This document shows, piece by piece, positions 36,480-48,400 of a DNA stretch of 64,000 nucleotides; positions within the stretch are counted from its first letter, which is position 1, and the number at the start of each line of letters is the position of its first letter. The notes below the pieces were generated by a model, which did no database searches, was not told the DNA's origin, and worked only from the letters and a program-made list of their open reading frames with translations. Source of the stretch: Sclerotinia nivalis (taxonomy: Eukaryota; Ascomycota; Leotiomycetes; Helotiales; Sclerotiniaceae); contig JAPEIS010000016.1 of assembly GCA_029531795.1 (NCBI GenBank), positions 806,001-870,000 on the forward strand. The letters are read 5' to 3'. Both the position numbers and the translations under genes were made by a program.

Positions 36480-37429
36480 TTTGATGGATTGGAAAGAAGT
36501 GTGAAAGTGTTTTGATTGAATAGCAATGATGTGTTAACTGTTTTTGAAATGTCGCGATGAAGTGAGATCTTTGGGGAACTTTGGGGAACTTTATATCAAT
36601 TATGATGAAGGACTTAATGGTCTTAATTTCTCCGATTACCATAGCTCGGACTTCAGATAGAAGAAACATTGAATAACTCCAGTATTTTTTTCGTAAACTT
36701 GAAGAAATTACATTTATATTGATAATCCGTCTTTGAAGACGATGAAATGAAGATGTGATCAAAAACTACAACTTCTGATGGTTCTATTGGTCGAAACCCT
36801 AATGTCGAAGTGTATCCCAGAATAGGAAAAGCTTTAATTATTAGTGAGTAAGTTACTAAGTTTTTCTCATGATATTACTCGTGCGGCTACAACCCCGAGA
36901 GTCTACTCCGGATGCACGTACCAGAAGAAAGTTAACATTCAAGAAGGTTTCTCTAACGTTAAGTGTTTCATACTTTTCTGCAGTACGACTATAGGGGTCT
37001 GGCTAATAATCGACGCTCACAAACCACCGATTACTTTCCCCCCGGAAAACTAATTGTCCCTTTACCGATTTTGATGCAAAATATCATATCAAAATCTAAA
37101 ATTATTACAAATGATTCATGTACTATAATCAGCAGGACATTCGCTTCTCGGGGATATTTGCTTTCATCGATTAAAAACTAATCGGCTGTTTTATCAAGGC
37201 CGATTATTAACGCTACTCTTTCTAAACTTCGTTCTATATCATTTGATTATGAACTTGAAAAAGCATCGAACTCATACTGCAAAGAACCATTTAGCTTTCA
37301 ACTTCAACCAAGTAGCTGACTTCTCCTTATCACTCTTTTGGTATTGTAAATGCCCAAGCCTTGCCCGCTGGAATTGATAGGACTACCCTGTCATATTAAC
37401 CTTGGTACAGATTTATCATTATATCCTTT
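36480..37429. other. Spacer between SDR and regulator pseudogene
   Basis: This is the divergent intergenic region. Only short random frames are seen. Confidence 0.5.
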
Positions 37430-37983
37430 TGTGAAAAGCCATCGAAGGCTTGCGAAAGATGTAGATCTCGGAGGCTCAAAATAGTATCAAGCCACACTTT
37501 TTTGTTGTGCATCAAGAATAACATCTATTGTAGTATGACCTTGCACCTGTGACTTGTAGCTCATACATCAGAATTGGTGTTATCTGTACTGGATATAAGA
37601 ACACTGAAAAACTCCGTTTCAAAGATGAAACTAATAGTTTACATCGAAAAGCCACAACCATGCGCAAGAACACCACTGAAACAGGAAATGAACAAGAGCC
37701 GCTGTTGATGATAGTAAGAGCTGTCGATATCGAACCACGTTATCTTCCGTTAGCACTCGATGTCCAAGCCAGGAAATTATTCTTCGACCATTATATTCTT
37801 GCCGGTCAAATTAATGGCTTAGAAGCTTGGGATTTTCTTAGACCATACCATCAGTCAGACAAAGCACCAGTGCATTTACAGTTGACAATTGATGCTGCCA
37901 GTTTAGCATATCTTTCACATCAGTTGGGTTCCGAAACAGCGCGTTTGATTGCTTTGGAACGATATACAGCCGCTCTTGGACTG
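37430..37983 (+). pseudogene. Truncated Zn2Cys6 transcription factor
   Basis: A zinc-cluster start reads PSKACERCRSRRLK at about 37439-37480. A likely intron follows, then YDLAPVTCSSYIRIGVICTGYK from about 37533. Compared with the C-x2-C-x6-C...C-x2-C-x6-C pattern, at least two Cys are lost (one reads Tyr in SSY, TGC-to-TAC; the LKC Cys is also missing). After the cluster the fungal-TF body begins: DVQARKLFFDHYILAG and LTIDAASLAYLSHQLGS. It is cut at 37984, where the 156-bp repeat begins. C6 regulators next to oxidoreductases often control a small metabolic cluster; here the regulator is dead. Confidence 0.7.
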
Positions 37984-38139
37984 TATATAATCCAAAGTTC
38001 TTTTAAACTTGGGTTTCGATTGATTCACAATATTGATTTTTCTTCTGAATCTTTTGATTCATCGAATTGATTATCTTCTAATTATTCTTTAGAATTTAAA
38101 TCTATATAATTTAGAGTATATAATTGGAATATAAATATT
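37984..38139 (+). repeat. 156-bp direct repeat, right copy
   Basis: Partner of 35288-35443, offset by exactly 2696 bp. It begins inside the truncated regulator, so the last residues of that frame are desert sequence. AT-rich, unrecognised sequence continues from here to 38717. Confidence 0.9.
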
Positions 38140-38717
38140 ATATTGAATTACTTCTTGTCTTTCCAAAATTTCTTATTTCGATTAAAGTTTCCTTATTTCT
38201 TCTAACAATAAATTACAGCTTTATATCCTAATTATCTATATTCGAAATATAACTTCTCATTCCTATATCTATTCATTTCTTCCTTGAATAACTTTCCTTG
38301 AATAATAGCATCAAACTTTATCTGATTTCCATAGCTTTCGTTTCTAGTTTAACCATGTCTTCCTTTATTTTATTTTGTTTATAATTCTAATTAAAATGAT
38401 GTTGGAATTTCTTGTTTCGTTGATATTTGTAAAAACAATTGCTGATTTTGATCACAAACTTTATCATTTCGTTGATATTCGTCGGCTCGATTCCTCTCGT
38501 AAATTCCAATTTTATATAATCCTTAATAAAGCTACAATAGAAATGATTTAGCAAAGTTTACTAATCCCAACCAATTTGATTAGTATATCGTTTGAATTCT
38601 GTAATATAATTGATTGCTACTCTAATTTGTTTTAAAGCGAATAAATTTCGTTCGGTTATCTTAATCTCATCGATATCCTCAAATACTCATCCAATTTCTT
38701 TTTTGAATTCTATAAAG

Positions 38718-38937
38718 TGTTACGCCGCTACAATCCTTTATCACTAAGAAGTGATCAAGGGGCTTATAGAAAGGCTGTGGTAATTTCTACTAAAGGTCAA
38801 ATAGGGGCTTGATAAGAATGAAGATATAATGATTGTATTGTATGATAACTATAGTGTTTAAACTAATGATTGTTCTTGAGCACGAAGCTCTACAAATAAG
38901 GGAATCCATCCTGCTTATATAGACCTTCGTATTCGGG
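38718..38937 (+). mobile_element. 5' half of a split LTR (TGTTACGC family)
   Basis: The first about 220 bp of the LTR seen complete at 33392-33820, in the opposite orientation (TGTTACGCCGCTACAATCC to TATTCGGGAG). It stops exactly where a LINE 3' UTR begins; the other half resumes at 41727. Confidence 0.8.
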
Positions 38938-40535
38938 AGGCCTCAAATTCCCAATTGGGACAAAGGACGCCAGGGGAGAAAGGCCCCTGGGTTTCTAACT
39001 AGCTAATCTAAGTTTACTAGTATTATATATGTTAATTGCTTCAGCAGGGTTTACATGATTGCCGTTGCGTATTGAGTTAATCCCTTGGGTAGATATTTCA
39101 GCTGTCCTCCACAATACAGTTAGATCCCTCGATTCCTGATCTCCTCTCCTTCGTCATCGCAATCGAACTTTTTAGTATGTTTTGTTAATATAAAGTTTTT
39201 TTTTTTTTTTTTTAAAGCTTATACAAGCTCAATCGAACCAAAACCCAACGCCTTATACAAAGAGAACCCAAAAATAAAATAAAATAAAATAAAAATAAAA
39301 ATCAAAGCAATCCTTCAATCTATAAGTTGCACAGGGAATCGAGGACATATATCCTGATAGAACCTTGTAGATTTGAGCCAAGCTGCTAGTTTCGCTGCTC
39401 CTTCTATGCTTCCCAAAAGATAGGGGATGGCTTCAGATGGTGGTAGTTTTGAAAGGGTTTTTTGAGCATTTCCAATTTTACAAAAGTAAAAATGAAGAGG
39501 GGATTTTCTTTTCCCACATGAGCATAGCATATAAGCATCTTCGTGATTGAATCGATCGTGATACGCTGCGAAATCGCCGTGTTGAGATCTAGCTGCCAGG
39601 ATGTGTCCTAATATCGCTCGTTCAAAAGAAAGTATGATCGATTGATTGCTATAAGTTATAAAAAGATCATTGTAGCTTAATGGTGCTGTAATTGTTCATA
39701 ACCTTAATCTTGCTAATTTAGCATTCGATTTAGCAATCCTTTTCAAGGAGACGAGAGTGTAGATAGGATCAGATGGGGATGGGAGTGCTGCTCCCTCTTT
39801 AGCTGCTTTGTCCGCTGCTTCGTTTCCGGGGATATCTAGGTGCCCAGGAACCCATCGAATTCGAATTGAACCAGGGCGGGTATGTGGCAAGCGAGGTCTG
39901 AGGGGCCAAGCTGTAGCTAACTTGCGGAATTCTTCGAATACAGATTGAGAGGATCCAGTCGAATGAGAGCCTAAACGCATAGCAACCTCCAGATTATCCA
40001 AGAAAATCCAAAGGTCTGTAGCAAATCTAGCTGAGGGTAGTTGAATCGCTGTCTGAACACCTTTCAGAGCTACAGCTGCTTCGGCATCGAAGACTTCAGC
40101 ATTACAGTCTAGTGAGAAAATCTGTCGATCCACTTGCAGATTGTATTGATAAATCACTGATCCACCTCCTGTAGCACCGTCCAGAGCTTCGCTTTTCGAA
40201 CCATCGGAGAAGACTTGCAGATCACTTTTTGGAATCGTAGATATAAACCTTTCGAAATCCTTAGCTGCTCGTTCCTTCGAACAACCGAGAGGATCATTGA
40301 TCCTGGTTTCCGTAATGATACGCAGTTCTTTATCCCTTCAAGGGGGAAGTGCAATTGGATTAACATATTCGGCTTTTGGAAGGGCTAGGATAATTCTTGA
40401 AAACCTTGATTCGGCGGTTCTGATATCAGCTTTAGCTAGGATATTTTTGGTTCGGATTCGAAGGGGGTGTTTAGGGTCAAGCCGAGCCGTTCGGGCCGCG
40501 AAGCTTTGGGATATCAGATTGCAGAGATAATATTA
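38938..40535 (-). mobile_element. 5'-truncated Tad-like LINE (RNase H and 3' UTR)
   Basis: On the minus strand, ARTARLDPKHPL at about 40490 leads through a linker to RNase H at 39696-40157 (EVFDAEAAVALKG, LWIFLDNLEV, IRIRWVPGHLDIPGNEAADKAAKEG). A Cys/His tail follows (CSCGKRKSPLHFYFC at about 39488-39527). Homology to the LINE at 45491-51134 is clear throughout. The 3' UTR runs to 38938 and includes CCCAATTGGGAATTTGAGG and a poly-T tract on the + strand at about 39197-39213. Endonuclease and RT are missing; several frame breaks occur. Confidence 0.8.
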
Positions 40536-41726
40536 TATTTGCAAATCTATGAGTCTTTTACAGTGTATCCAGTGAGACTACAAATATAAGTAAAAGTAAC
40601 CAATTCTTACCATGCTTTCCCAGATACTAGATGTCAGTCTCAGTATCCTTTGAGAAGGTTGCCCCCAAGCAAAAACAACCTTTCTACACCCATTATCCTG
40701 TTTGCTCCCTAAGCCTATCCGGTATCTCCATTGCCAACTGCCTTATACCCTATTATAGACCGATATACGCATCCGTCCTCTCGAACCGTATAGATAATGT
40801 CATTGTCGCTGCTATTATACGCTATGCCCCGCGGCTTATACACTGTTTCGCGTTACCTTGCCAGATCTCTCCTGCACAACAAAGCCAATTGTATCTTGCA
40901 AGCTTTGCTGTATCTTAACCCCTAGCCAGGCAGCGTAAAACACAGCGTTTCCAGCTCACTAACCAAAGCGCAATCTGCAAAATCCATTCCCCCAATGTAT
41001 AGTTTATAATCGACGATGCCAAGGGTTGAGAACGCATCATACATAAGCATCATAAGGTAGCCTCTACCAAAGCTCATCCACTGCTGTGATATCTGTCGAA
41101 TGCTTCGCACAAAAGTGAAACTTGCTAAAAACGTCCCCCTCGTTCGAGAGTTCCTCCGCTGCTATAATACCGCTCTTGCACATTCAATAAAGTAAAATGC
41201 CAAAAGCGTCCCTCCATCCCTAATCCGCCTATATAAGATTCCATCCCAACCTTCGTACATCCTCAATTACTCCCCTTAACCATCTGTAAACTTCCAATCC
41301 AGTATACCCACAGATTGTACGCATTGTTGGGTTGTGAAAACTCTGCACATCAGCGCCCCAGAGGTGCCCTGTCAATCGCTAGCACAACGCTTTCCTTCTC
41401 AGGCTCTGCTCCCACACAGATTCGTAAAGGCAGTCCGCTTTGAAATGCTCCTTAAAGCAATTCTCAGGCTCTGCATCCCACTGCAGATTCGTAAAGGTGG
41501 TTCCGCTTCGAATTCCGTCATTGTTTCGTTGATTGTCGAGTAGTTTTTATTTCTGTTCGACTGATAAATCCTTTGTTCCGGGCCCAATTCACGATACCTT
41601 CATACCCAGTACCGCTCCTTTTTAAAGCATGATCTTTGCCTAGTTCCAGTCTAATTCAATCTTGGCTCTGTAAATAAATTATAGGTTCGTAGGATGCACC
41701 ACGTACAGGTGTTGAATCATCGCATC
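40536..41726. other. Unassigned insert between the two LTR halves
   Basis: This sequence is not AT-rich and shows no coding signal. It contains a tandem duplication of about 60 bp, TCTCAGGCTCTGC ... CAGATTCGTAAAGG, near 41396-41515. Confidence 0.5.
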
Positions 41727-41926
41727 GTCCAATGCTCCAGGAGCGTTGGGAGCCCTCGAAACTCCAATGCTCCATCACATGATCTGATACTAACATGGCC
41801 TGTGCTCGTTTGTTACTACAATCACCCTGGCCGGCGAAGATGGATCTCTTATCTGTACGCGGTGCTGGCTATAAACTAATGATGCTTTTGGTATTCATCT
41901 GAGCTGACGAGAGAATGTGTAGCAGA
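41727..41926 (+). mobile_element. 3' half of the split LTR (TGTTACGC family)
   Basis: It continues the LTR interrupted at 38937 (TCCAATGCTCCAGGAGCG to AGAATGTGTAGCA). The terminal GCGTAACA has become GTGTAGCA. Confidence 0.75.
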
Positions 41927-42716
41927 GCTGGAAGGGCTGGATTGGGTTGAGAATTGGGGTTTTTCATAAAGGCGAAAAATTTTTCATTTTATTTTACTAA
42001 TCAACAGTGATCAGAACAGAGGACCATATTGTGATAATGATAATTAGTAACAAAGCCATCATTTGTCCTAGCTAGGTGTACGATTTGATGCTCTGTATGA
42101 TTATCGATATGGACGATTGACTCCTTTGAAGTATCTTGCAGGATTTTCATATCGGAAGAAAATAATAATCTCAGTTTGGGAACTGGTTTTCTTCGGTGTC
42201 CTGAACGACTCGAACCTGAAATTTATTACAATTTCGATCTGTGGTAGAGGTAGGTAGTAGGAAACTACAAAAGGATAGAGGGAATAGGGGGACGACGATG
42301 CTCGAGTGAATCTTAGTCTGTAGAGGCAGACCCGAGGATATCCCCGGATTACAATTGATTATAAGGTTTCGTATAAAGATGGATTGTTATAAAGAATGAA
42401 AAGGAAAACGACTAGAATACTTGATTATACTATAGAGGATACAGATTAAAGGAGAGATCATATAGATTAGGGACGATCTACTGCATTGAGAAAAACAGCT
42501 GATATATCCGCCCAAGGGATTAATTCAATATGCAATAGCAATTATATAAACCCTGCTGAAGCATATAATACATTCATTAAGTTAGTATTTTTCCCTGAAA
42601 AGGGTTTTTATATAGCTAGCTCAGAAACCCAGGGGCCTCCCTCCCCTGGCGTCCTTTGTCCCAATTGGGAATTTGAGGCCTGTGCTTCGCACAGAGCCTC
42701 GGACGAAAAATATCAC
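41927..42716 (+). repeat. Inverted-duplication arm B
   Basis: The plus-strand counterpart of 32595-33391, running from GGGTTGAGAATTGGGG beside the LTR end to GAGCCTCGGACGAAAAATATCAC. With the LTR halves it forms about 1.2 kb of inverted duplicated material. Confidence 0.8.
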
Positions 42717-42721
42717 ATACA

Positions 42722-42796
42722 ATATCTCTTCAAGCTGTATTATAGAATATTAGTTATATATACAACAATATATGCTTGATTGCCCTTCCAACAAAT
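42722..42796 (+). repeat. Copia LTR terminal fragment
   Basis: Matches 3407-3481 and ends at the same TTCCAACA. It follows directly on arm B. Bases 42797-44018 are AT-rich without a gene. Confidence 0.6.
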
Positions 42797-44023
42797 ATAA
42801 TCAATAGGTCAATCTTATCAATATAATCGTGAAATAATCAATTTGATCAATATAATCAATTAATCGACCAAATTGAACCACGCCACCAATTTCAATCGGA
42901 ATCGCTCGAAATCGATATCCATACATTATCAAAACCTATACTCTATATTTGATTAATCACTACTCTTTATAATCTTTCATTGTTGTTACAAATCGATTCT
43001 TGATCTGGGAAATATATCACAAATAATCACATATTACCTAATCATATATAGTGATCTACGATCACTACATTATCGTATAATCATTATATTCTTTTCTACG
43101 TTATTTATATCGTACAATCATCATATGTTTTCTTACATCATTCACATTCAAATTATTCTAAATCCTTGATTATCCTTACGATTAATCAAACTGAGCTTGA
43201 TATAATATCATAAGAAATCATACCTCATTGAAATATCTTGTCAATTAGATAACAAGGATCTAATCTATATATACAACCCTCGATTGATAGAATCGAGAAC
43301 AAATCATTCAAACAGTTCTCATTCAATTAGATATTTAACTTTATCACTTCAATATAATCATCTTCTCCCTGACCCCTTCAATATACTCTATGATCATACT
43401 ATCTTGTGATAAAAGGTTATATACTAATATTTTAAACCTTAAACATCAATACAAAAGTTAAACCAAAATTGATACATTTGTCCAAACAAAGGAACCCCCC
43501 TTTACTTTGGAATCAGAAATACACTACAGACCAACCTAACCAGCGTAAAAGGTTTGATAGAAGAACGTTTTTAAACGATATCCGCAATCTATACAACGGA
43601 GCGACTTTTTTAGATCTATAGAAGTAGGATAGATAGAAACCAATTAATGAAAACGGATTTTAACTCATGTATATAAATACCCTTAAGCTAGCTCGTCTCT
43701 ATACCCTTCGAGAGGTTCGGGACCCTACAGAGTCCTCTCAAATGTAAAATATCATCATTATCATCATTTAATGAGACAGCCAATCAGCGAATCTCCTAGA
43801 TCTATCTCATTCTTTGTCTTTATCAACTAAAATTGATAATTTTGCTTATTTCTCAAAAGCAGATTTAGAATCTTTCAAATTGTGAATCGGTGCTGTTGCT
43901 GGTAGACTTAAAATTTTAATTTGTTCTTATTTCTTTTTCTTTGATTCTATAATCAATATAAAGCCTTCATAAATCAATTTTCCTGATAAAAAGTCATTGT
44001 TATATATAGCTCTCAATGGATAC

Positions 44024-44230
44024 TGTTGGTATCGAAATGGTAAGGTTCAAAGTGTAAAGTACTTTAGTCTATTTGATAAAACTTGATTCTTAATTGTTTC
44101 TATCTATATTGAAAAAACGAGCTCCTTAAATACATATTGAAGGAACTCGTACAGTCCCTTATGATCACATGATCTAATACGATCATATGATTTAATTACG
44201 GTTCATGATCATATGACTGTGATCCCGACA
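44024..44230. mobile_element. Solo LTR, TGTTGGTATC family, copy 2
   Basis: A 207-bp element with perfect 5-bp target duplication GATAC (44019-44023 and 44231-44235). It differs from copy 1 at a handful of positions, mostly transitions. Confidence 0.88.
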
Positions 44231-44593
44231 GATACCTTTTCAAACAATACACCGGGAGATTAATACAAAAGATTAGTACAGATGTTAGTTCTTTATATAG
44301 CAATTATTCCTTTATACAATCATTGATCATCTTTCTCATTATTATTTACAAAGGTCTATAATATCATTTAGATAAAAATAAACAAAATCCTATCTCAAAA
44401 TCGATCAATCTACAATACAAAACCTTCAACTATTGATCATCTTCAACAATATCAGTAAGTTAAAAAGCTTCAACTTTCTACAAACAAATATATATTATTT
44501 TCAACAATATCCATCTTCATCAATATTGAAATCCTAATCCCTTATACAAATATCACTACCTGTGAACTTGATTCTATCTATCATCATATAATC

Positions 44594-45019
44594 ATGTCTA
44601 ATGATATTCATCAATTATCGATCCTCGAAGATCAAGTCGACGACGATATGGTTAAGCTTTCTGAGATTCAACAAAAGCAAATCGATGATCTGCAGAGCAG
44701 GATCAATAATCTGCAGGGCAGGGCCGATGATCAGCAGGGCAGGGCCGATGAGCTGCAGGACAGGGTCAATAAACTGCAGGGCAGGATTGATAAAGAGATG
44801 CATGTCCAGGAAGCTGTTCAGAACTGCAGAAATCTGCACCGACAAGCCAGAGTCTACCGCCGACAAACCAGGGCCTACCGCCGACAAGTCAAGGCCAACC
44901 GCCAGAAAATCGAAACCCTCCATCAACAAATCGAGGACCAGAACCGAGAACTCAACGCCCAGCGTCGACAGCTCAGAGCCCAGCATCGACAGCTCAGAGC
45001 CCAGCATCGAGAAGCCTAA
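44594..45019 (+). CDS. Coiled-coil protein of 21-bp heptad repeats, probable frameshifted tail anchor
   Basis: An open frame of 141 residues starts MSNDIHQLSILEDQ. Residues about 30-65 are near-perfect heptads (DDLQSRI, NNLQGRA, DDQQGRA, DELQDRV, NKLQGRI), and the end repeats QRRQLRA, QHRQLRA, QHREA. The DNA shows the same 21-bp periodicity. A long parallel coiled coil is expected. Immediately after the stop, another frame continues LIAVLVTVLIAIIV then SDGFSDDLSYYTEAV, a plausible membrane anchor; one missing base at about 45016 would join them. The ORF is much richer in GC than its AT-rich surroundings. I do not recognise the family, and it could be a young orphan gene or a pseudogene. Confidence 0.45.
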   Translation: MSNDIHQLSILEDQVDDDMVKLSEIQQKQIDDLQSRINNLQGRADDQQGRADELQDRVNKLQGRIDKEMHVQEAVQNCRNLHRQARVYRRQTRAYRRQVKANRQKIETLHQQIEDQNRELNAQRRQLRAQHRQLRAQHREA

Positions 45020-45365
45020 TCGCTGTTCTGGTTACTGTTCTAATCGCAATCATTGTTTCAGACGGTTTCTCCGACGATCTTTCCTATTACACGGAAGCAG
45101 TACATGAACAGATATGGAGGTTTGGTTAGCGAAGATTCTTTCTGCAGTTATTTATGGTTTACAACACAAGCTTTCTGGCATACTCGTTTTGGGTGATGCT
45201 TTACTACCGCTGGACTTCCCCCCTTATCTACAATCTCCATTTGTAGATACTAAAGCATCAATTTGAAATCCTTTACATTCATTTATAATTGGAATTGTTT
45301 GTGCACCAAATAGTGAGACCTCGATGGAACTCTTTGCTTTCTTTACTTGTAGAACATCGATAAAC

Positions 45366-45413
45366 CCGTCTTATATAGTCTTAGACTCAGAGTAGACGTT
45401 AATTTAATCAATC
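45366..45413 (+). mobile_element. LINE 3' end with short tail
   Basis: CCGTCTTATATAGTCTTAG, then ACTCAGAGTAGACG and TTAATTTAATCAATC repeat the 3' terminus seen at 3660-3945 and 52560-52831. Confidence 0.6.
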
Positions 45414-45490
45414 TGTTGAGATATTCATGATTCATCACATGAATTCACTAGCGTTGACGCTAGTGCCTCGGTCGCACTTCATATAGTTCG
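45414..45490. repeat. 77-bp TGTTGAGATATTC repeat, copy 1
   Basis: It is near-identical to 56507-56583 and 56689-56765. It contains a 20-bp near-perfect palindrome, CACTAGCGT-TG-ACGCTAGTG. At this copy it is followed by a LINE, whose far side (51135) resumes copia protease sequence. Confidence 0.85.
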
Positions 45491-48400
45491 GACGGGCACT
45501 TGCAATCATATAGTTCGAGCATCCATAGGATTTACAATTACCATCATCGTTATCCGCACATTATCTGTGCCTCTCCTTCAGGATGGCCTCCACGGGCACT
45601 CCAAAGCTCTCCCAGACCCTTCTGGATAGAGCCAACGCCCTGACAGCCAAGGCAAACGATGGCCAGGCAATCTTTGGTTCAATTACCTCTCTTTTGGACA
45701 AGTATTTGGACTCCAAAGAGGTTCTTACTCTTCTAGCGAGGTCTCGAAAACTTCTTACCGCTCTTTGCCTGGATTTCAAGGCATCCATTGAAAAACACTT
45801 CGATGCCCTTATCAGCGGAGCTCACCCTCCCCGGGTCATTGCGAACGTTGCCACCCCTCCTGTTACTCACCAAATTGCAATTGCAATTATCCCTACAGCA
45901 GTCAAGGCCTCGTATGCCCAAAAAGCTACAAATACAATCAAAACTCATTCAATTGCACCCATAAAAACAACAAAAATTATACCTTCTACAACCCTTACAG
46001 ATAGCCGCTTATTCGTAAGGATTGGATAATCTCACCCGGCCCGCAAAGCTAGAGCTTTTGCTATCCTTATAGTTCTCAAAAAAGCGCTGGGTTCCTCCGC
46101 TCCACTCTTAAAAGAAGTCCAGGAAGTTAATACAGGATTCGTTCTCTGCACCAGTTCATTCTCCAACCTCTTAGCACTCGAGAAACAGAAATCTATCATC
46201 TCCATTGCTATCGGAGATTGCAAAATTGAGATCTAAAAGAAATGAACAATCTACCGTTTGATTTATATCCCTCGGAATGTAACAATTCTAAACGATTCCT
46301 TCGAAATGGTTATCGAACCTATAACCAAGGAGATCTTATTTGAAACTATTAAGGATTACTCTAATCAAGAACTGATATATACTATTCAAATGCAAACAAG
46401 CATCAATTCAAATCTTTTTCATACTACATGGATAATAAGCTTCAAAGCTAGTACTAAGGATCTACTCAAAAAATACCTAAAGATTCTGGGAGCCACCGTT
46501 ACAATCGTCTTATTGATTCAAAAACCGAAAACTATTCAATACTCTCGCTACTTCATATAGCACAACTCGAAGGTCTGCTCCAAACCCCAAACCTACCGCA
46601 TCTGTGGCTCCCCCAAACACTCTGAAGCAAATCATACTTCAAAATGCAATACAGCCCACATTTGCCCTGCAAAATACCTTCACTACTGTGGACCTCACAC
46701 AGCTAATAACCCCAAATGCCCCCTACGACCCATCGCCAACAAAACCAAAACCAAATCGGAACAACAGGCAATCAGGAAAACTTATCACTCGATTAAAGTC
46801 AAAACCTGTACAGACGCCAAATGTACAGCAAATATAACCATTGACTTTCAAATAAAGGATACCCCAACCCCTATTACACCTACACTCCAAATTCTTCACG
46901 AAACCCGTTCAAAAACTCCAACCCGTATATTTGGCTCAAATTAGATCGGAGTTCCCCCTAGCACCCACCCCAACAATCGATTCGCAAACATCGAAAACCC
47001 TTTCGCAATCCCTTTTAATGAATCATCATAAACCATTATCTATTACACAAACAAATATAAGTAAAAGAACGACCTCCCATAAGATCGCTCTAGCCTTAAC
47101 AAACTCGGATCAAATCGATATCATATTAATACAAAAGCTCTATATTTTCTCCGATATTACACGGAAAATTACCAAAACTCATCCCTCTTACAAAACTTTC
47201 ACTCCATTAAACACTTGAATAACCCACCCCCGCATTATAACATACATCAGGAAAGATATCGGCCTCCAAACCAACCAACTCAAGCCTCTAGTCTCTCGGG
47301 ACTTGATTTTCCTGGAATTACAAACAACGAATAACTCTTCTTTCCTGATTATCAACGTATACAATACTCCATCACAATACTCTCACGAAAACCAAACAAT
47401 TAAATCCCTCCTCACTTTACAAAATCTCACACAACACCCGACGCTCCTACTCGAAGACTTCAATTTACATCATTCCAGCTGAAACCCCCTTCACACAATT
47501 CAATCCCCACTCGCCGAGCCATTTGTAGAATAGGCCAATACACAAAACTTACGACTCATTTCACCGATTAGCATCCCCACACATAACAGAAGCAACATAC
47601 TTGACTTAACTTTTCTCTCAGGCCCTCACTCAGCTACCACCAATCTAGCCGATCATCTGGATTGCACTTCGGATCACAAAACCCTGAAAACCTTATTATA
47701 CTGGAATTACTGCAATCTAAATCCAATACAGAAACTCAAACTAGACACTTTGAACACTGACCTATTCACGGATCTTCTATTCAACAATCTGATCGAATTT
47801 GATACCCCTCTGGATACCCCTTCGAACCTCGATCTATTTGCACTGACCCTCACATCTGCTCTTCAGAACGCCTTTATGGGCTCGACAAAAAGGTCCTCAC
47901 AAAGCCTTCTCAGCCAACCCTGGTGGAACGAAGCTTGCAAACAAACGGCCATAGGACATCGAATTGATGACACAATTGAATCGAAACAACTTTTTCGAAA
48001 GATTATCCGTAAAGCAAAACAATCCTTCTTCAATTCAAAGATAAACGATATGAAAGATATAAATGACATCTACAGAATAGCAAAATGACACCAGACTACA
48101 GGAACATACCGTACACCTCCTTTGGTGAACCCAACAGATCATTCTATAACTAATAGCATTACAGAAAAGCAAATATTGTTTGTTAATCATTTACTAACGA
48201 ATACTGCGGAAATCGATGATATCGCTTTCATTGCCCCAACGAGCCCTATCCGAGCTATACCTTTCCCAGATATCACCATACAGGACTTAGGGAAAGCAAT
48301 ACTACAGACTAGAAATACAACTCCAGGCGCCGATGAAATCCCTACCAAGATCCTACAGGTCGCATAACCACTGATCAAAGAATTTGTTCTACAACTGTTC

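Noticed and set aside
36844..37053. Short plus frame upstream of the regulator pseudogene
   Set aside because: No domain, no continuity with the zinc cluster, composition like intergenic DNA.
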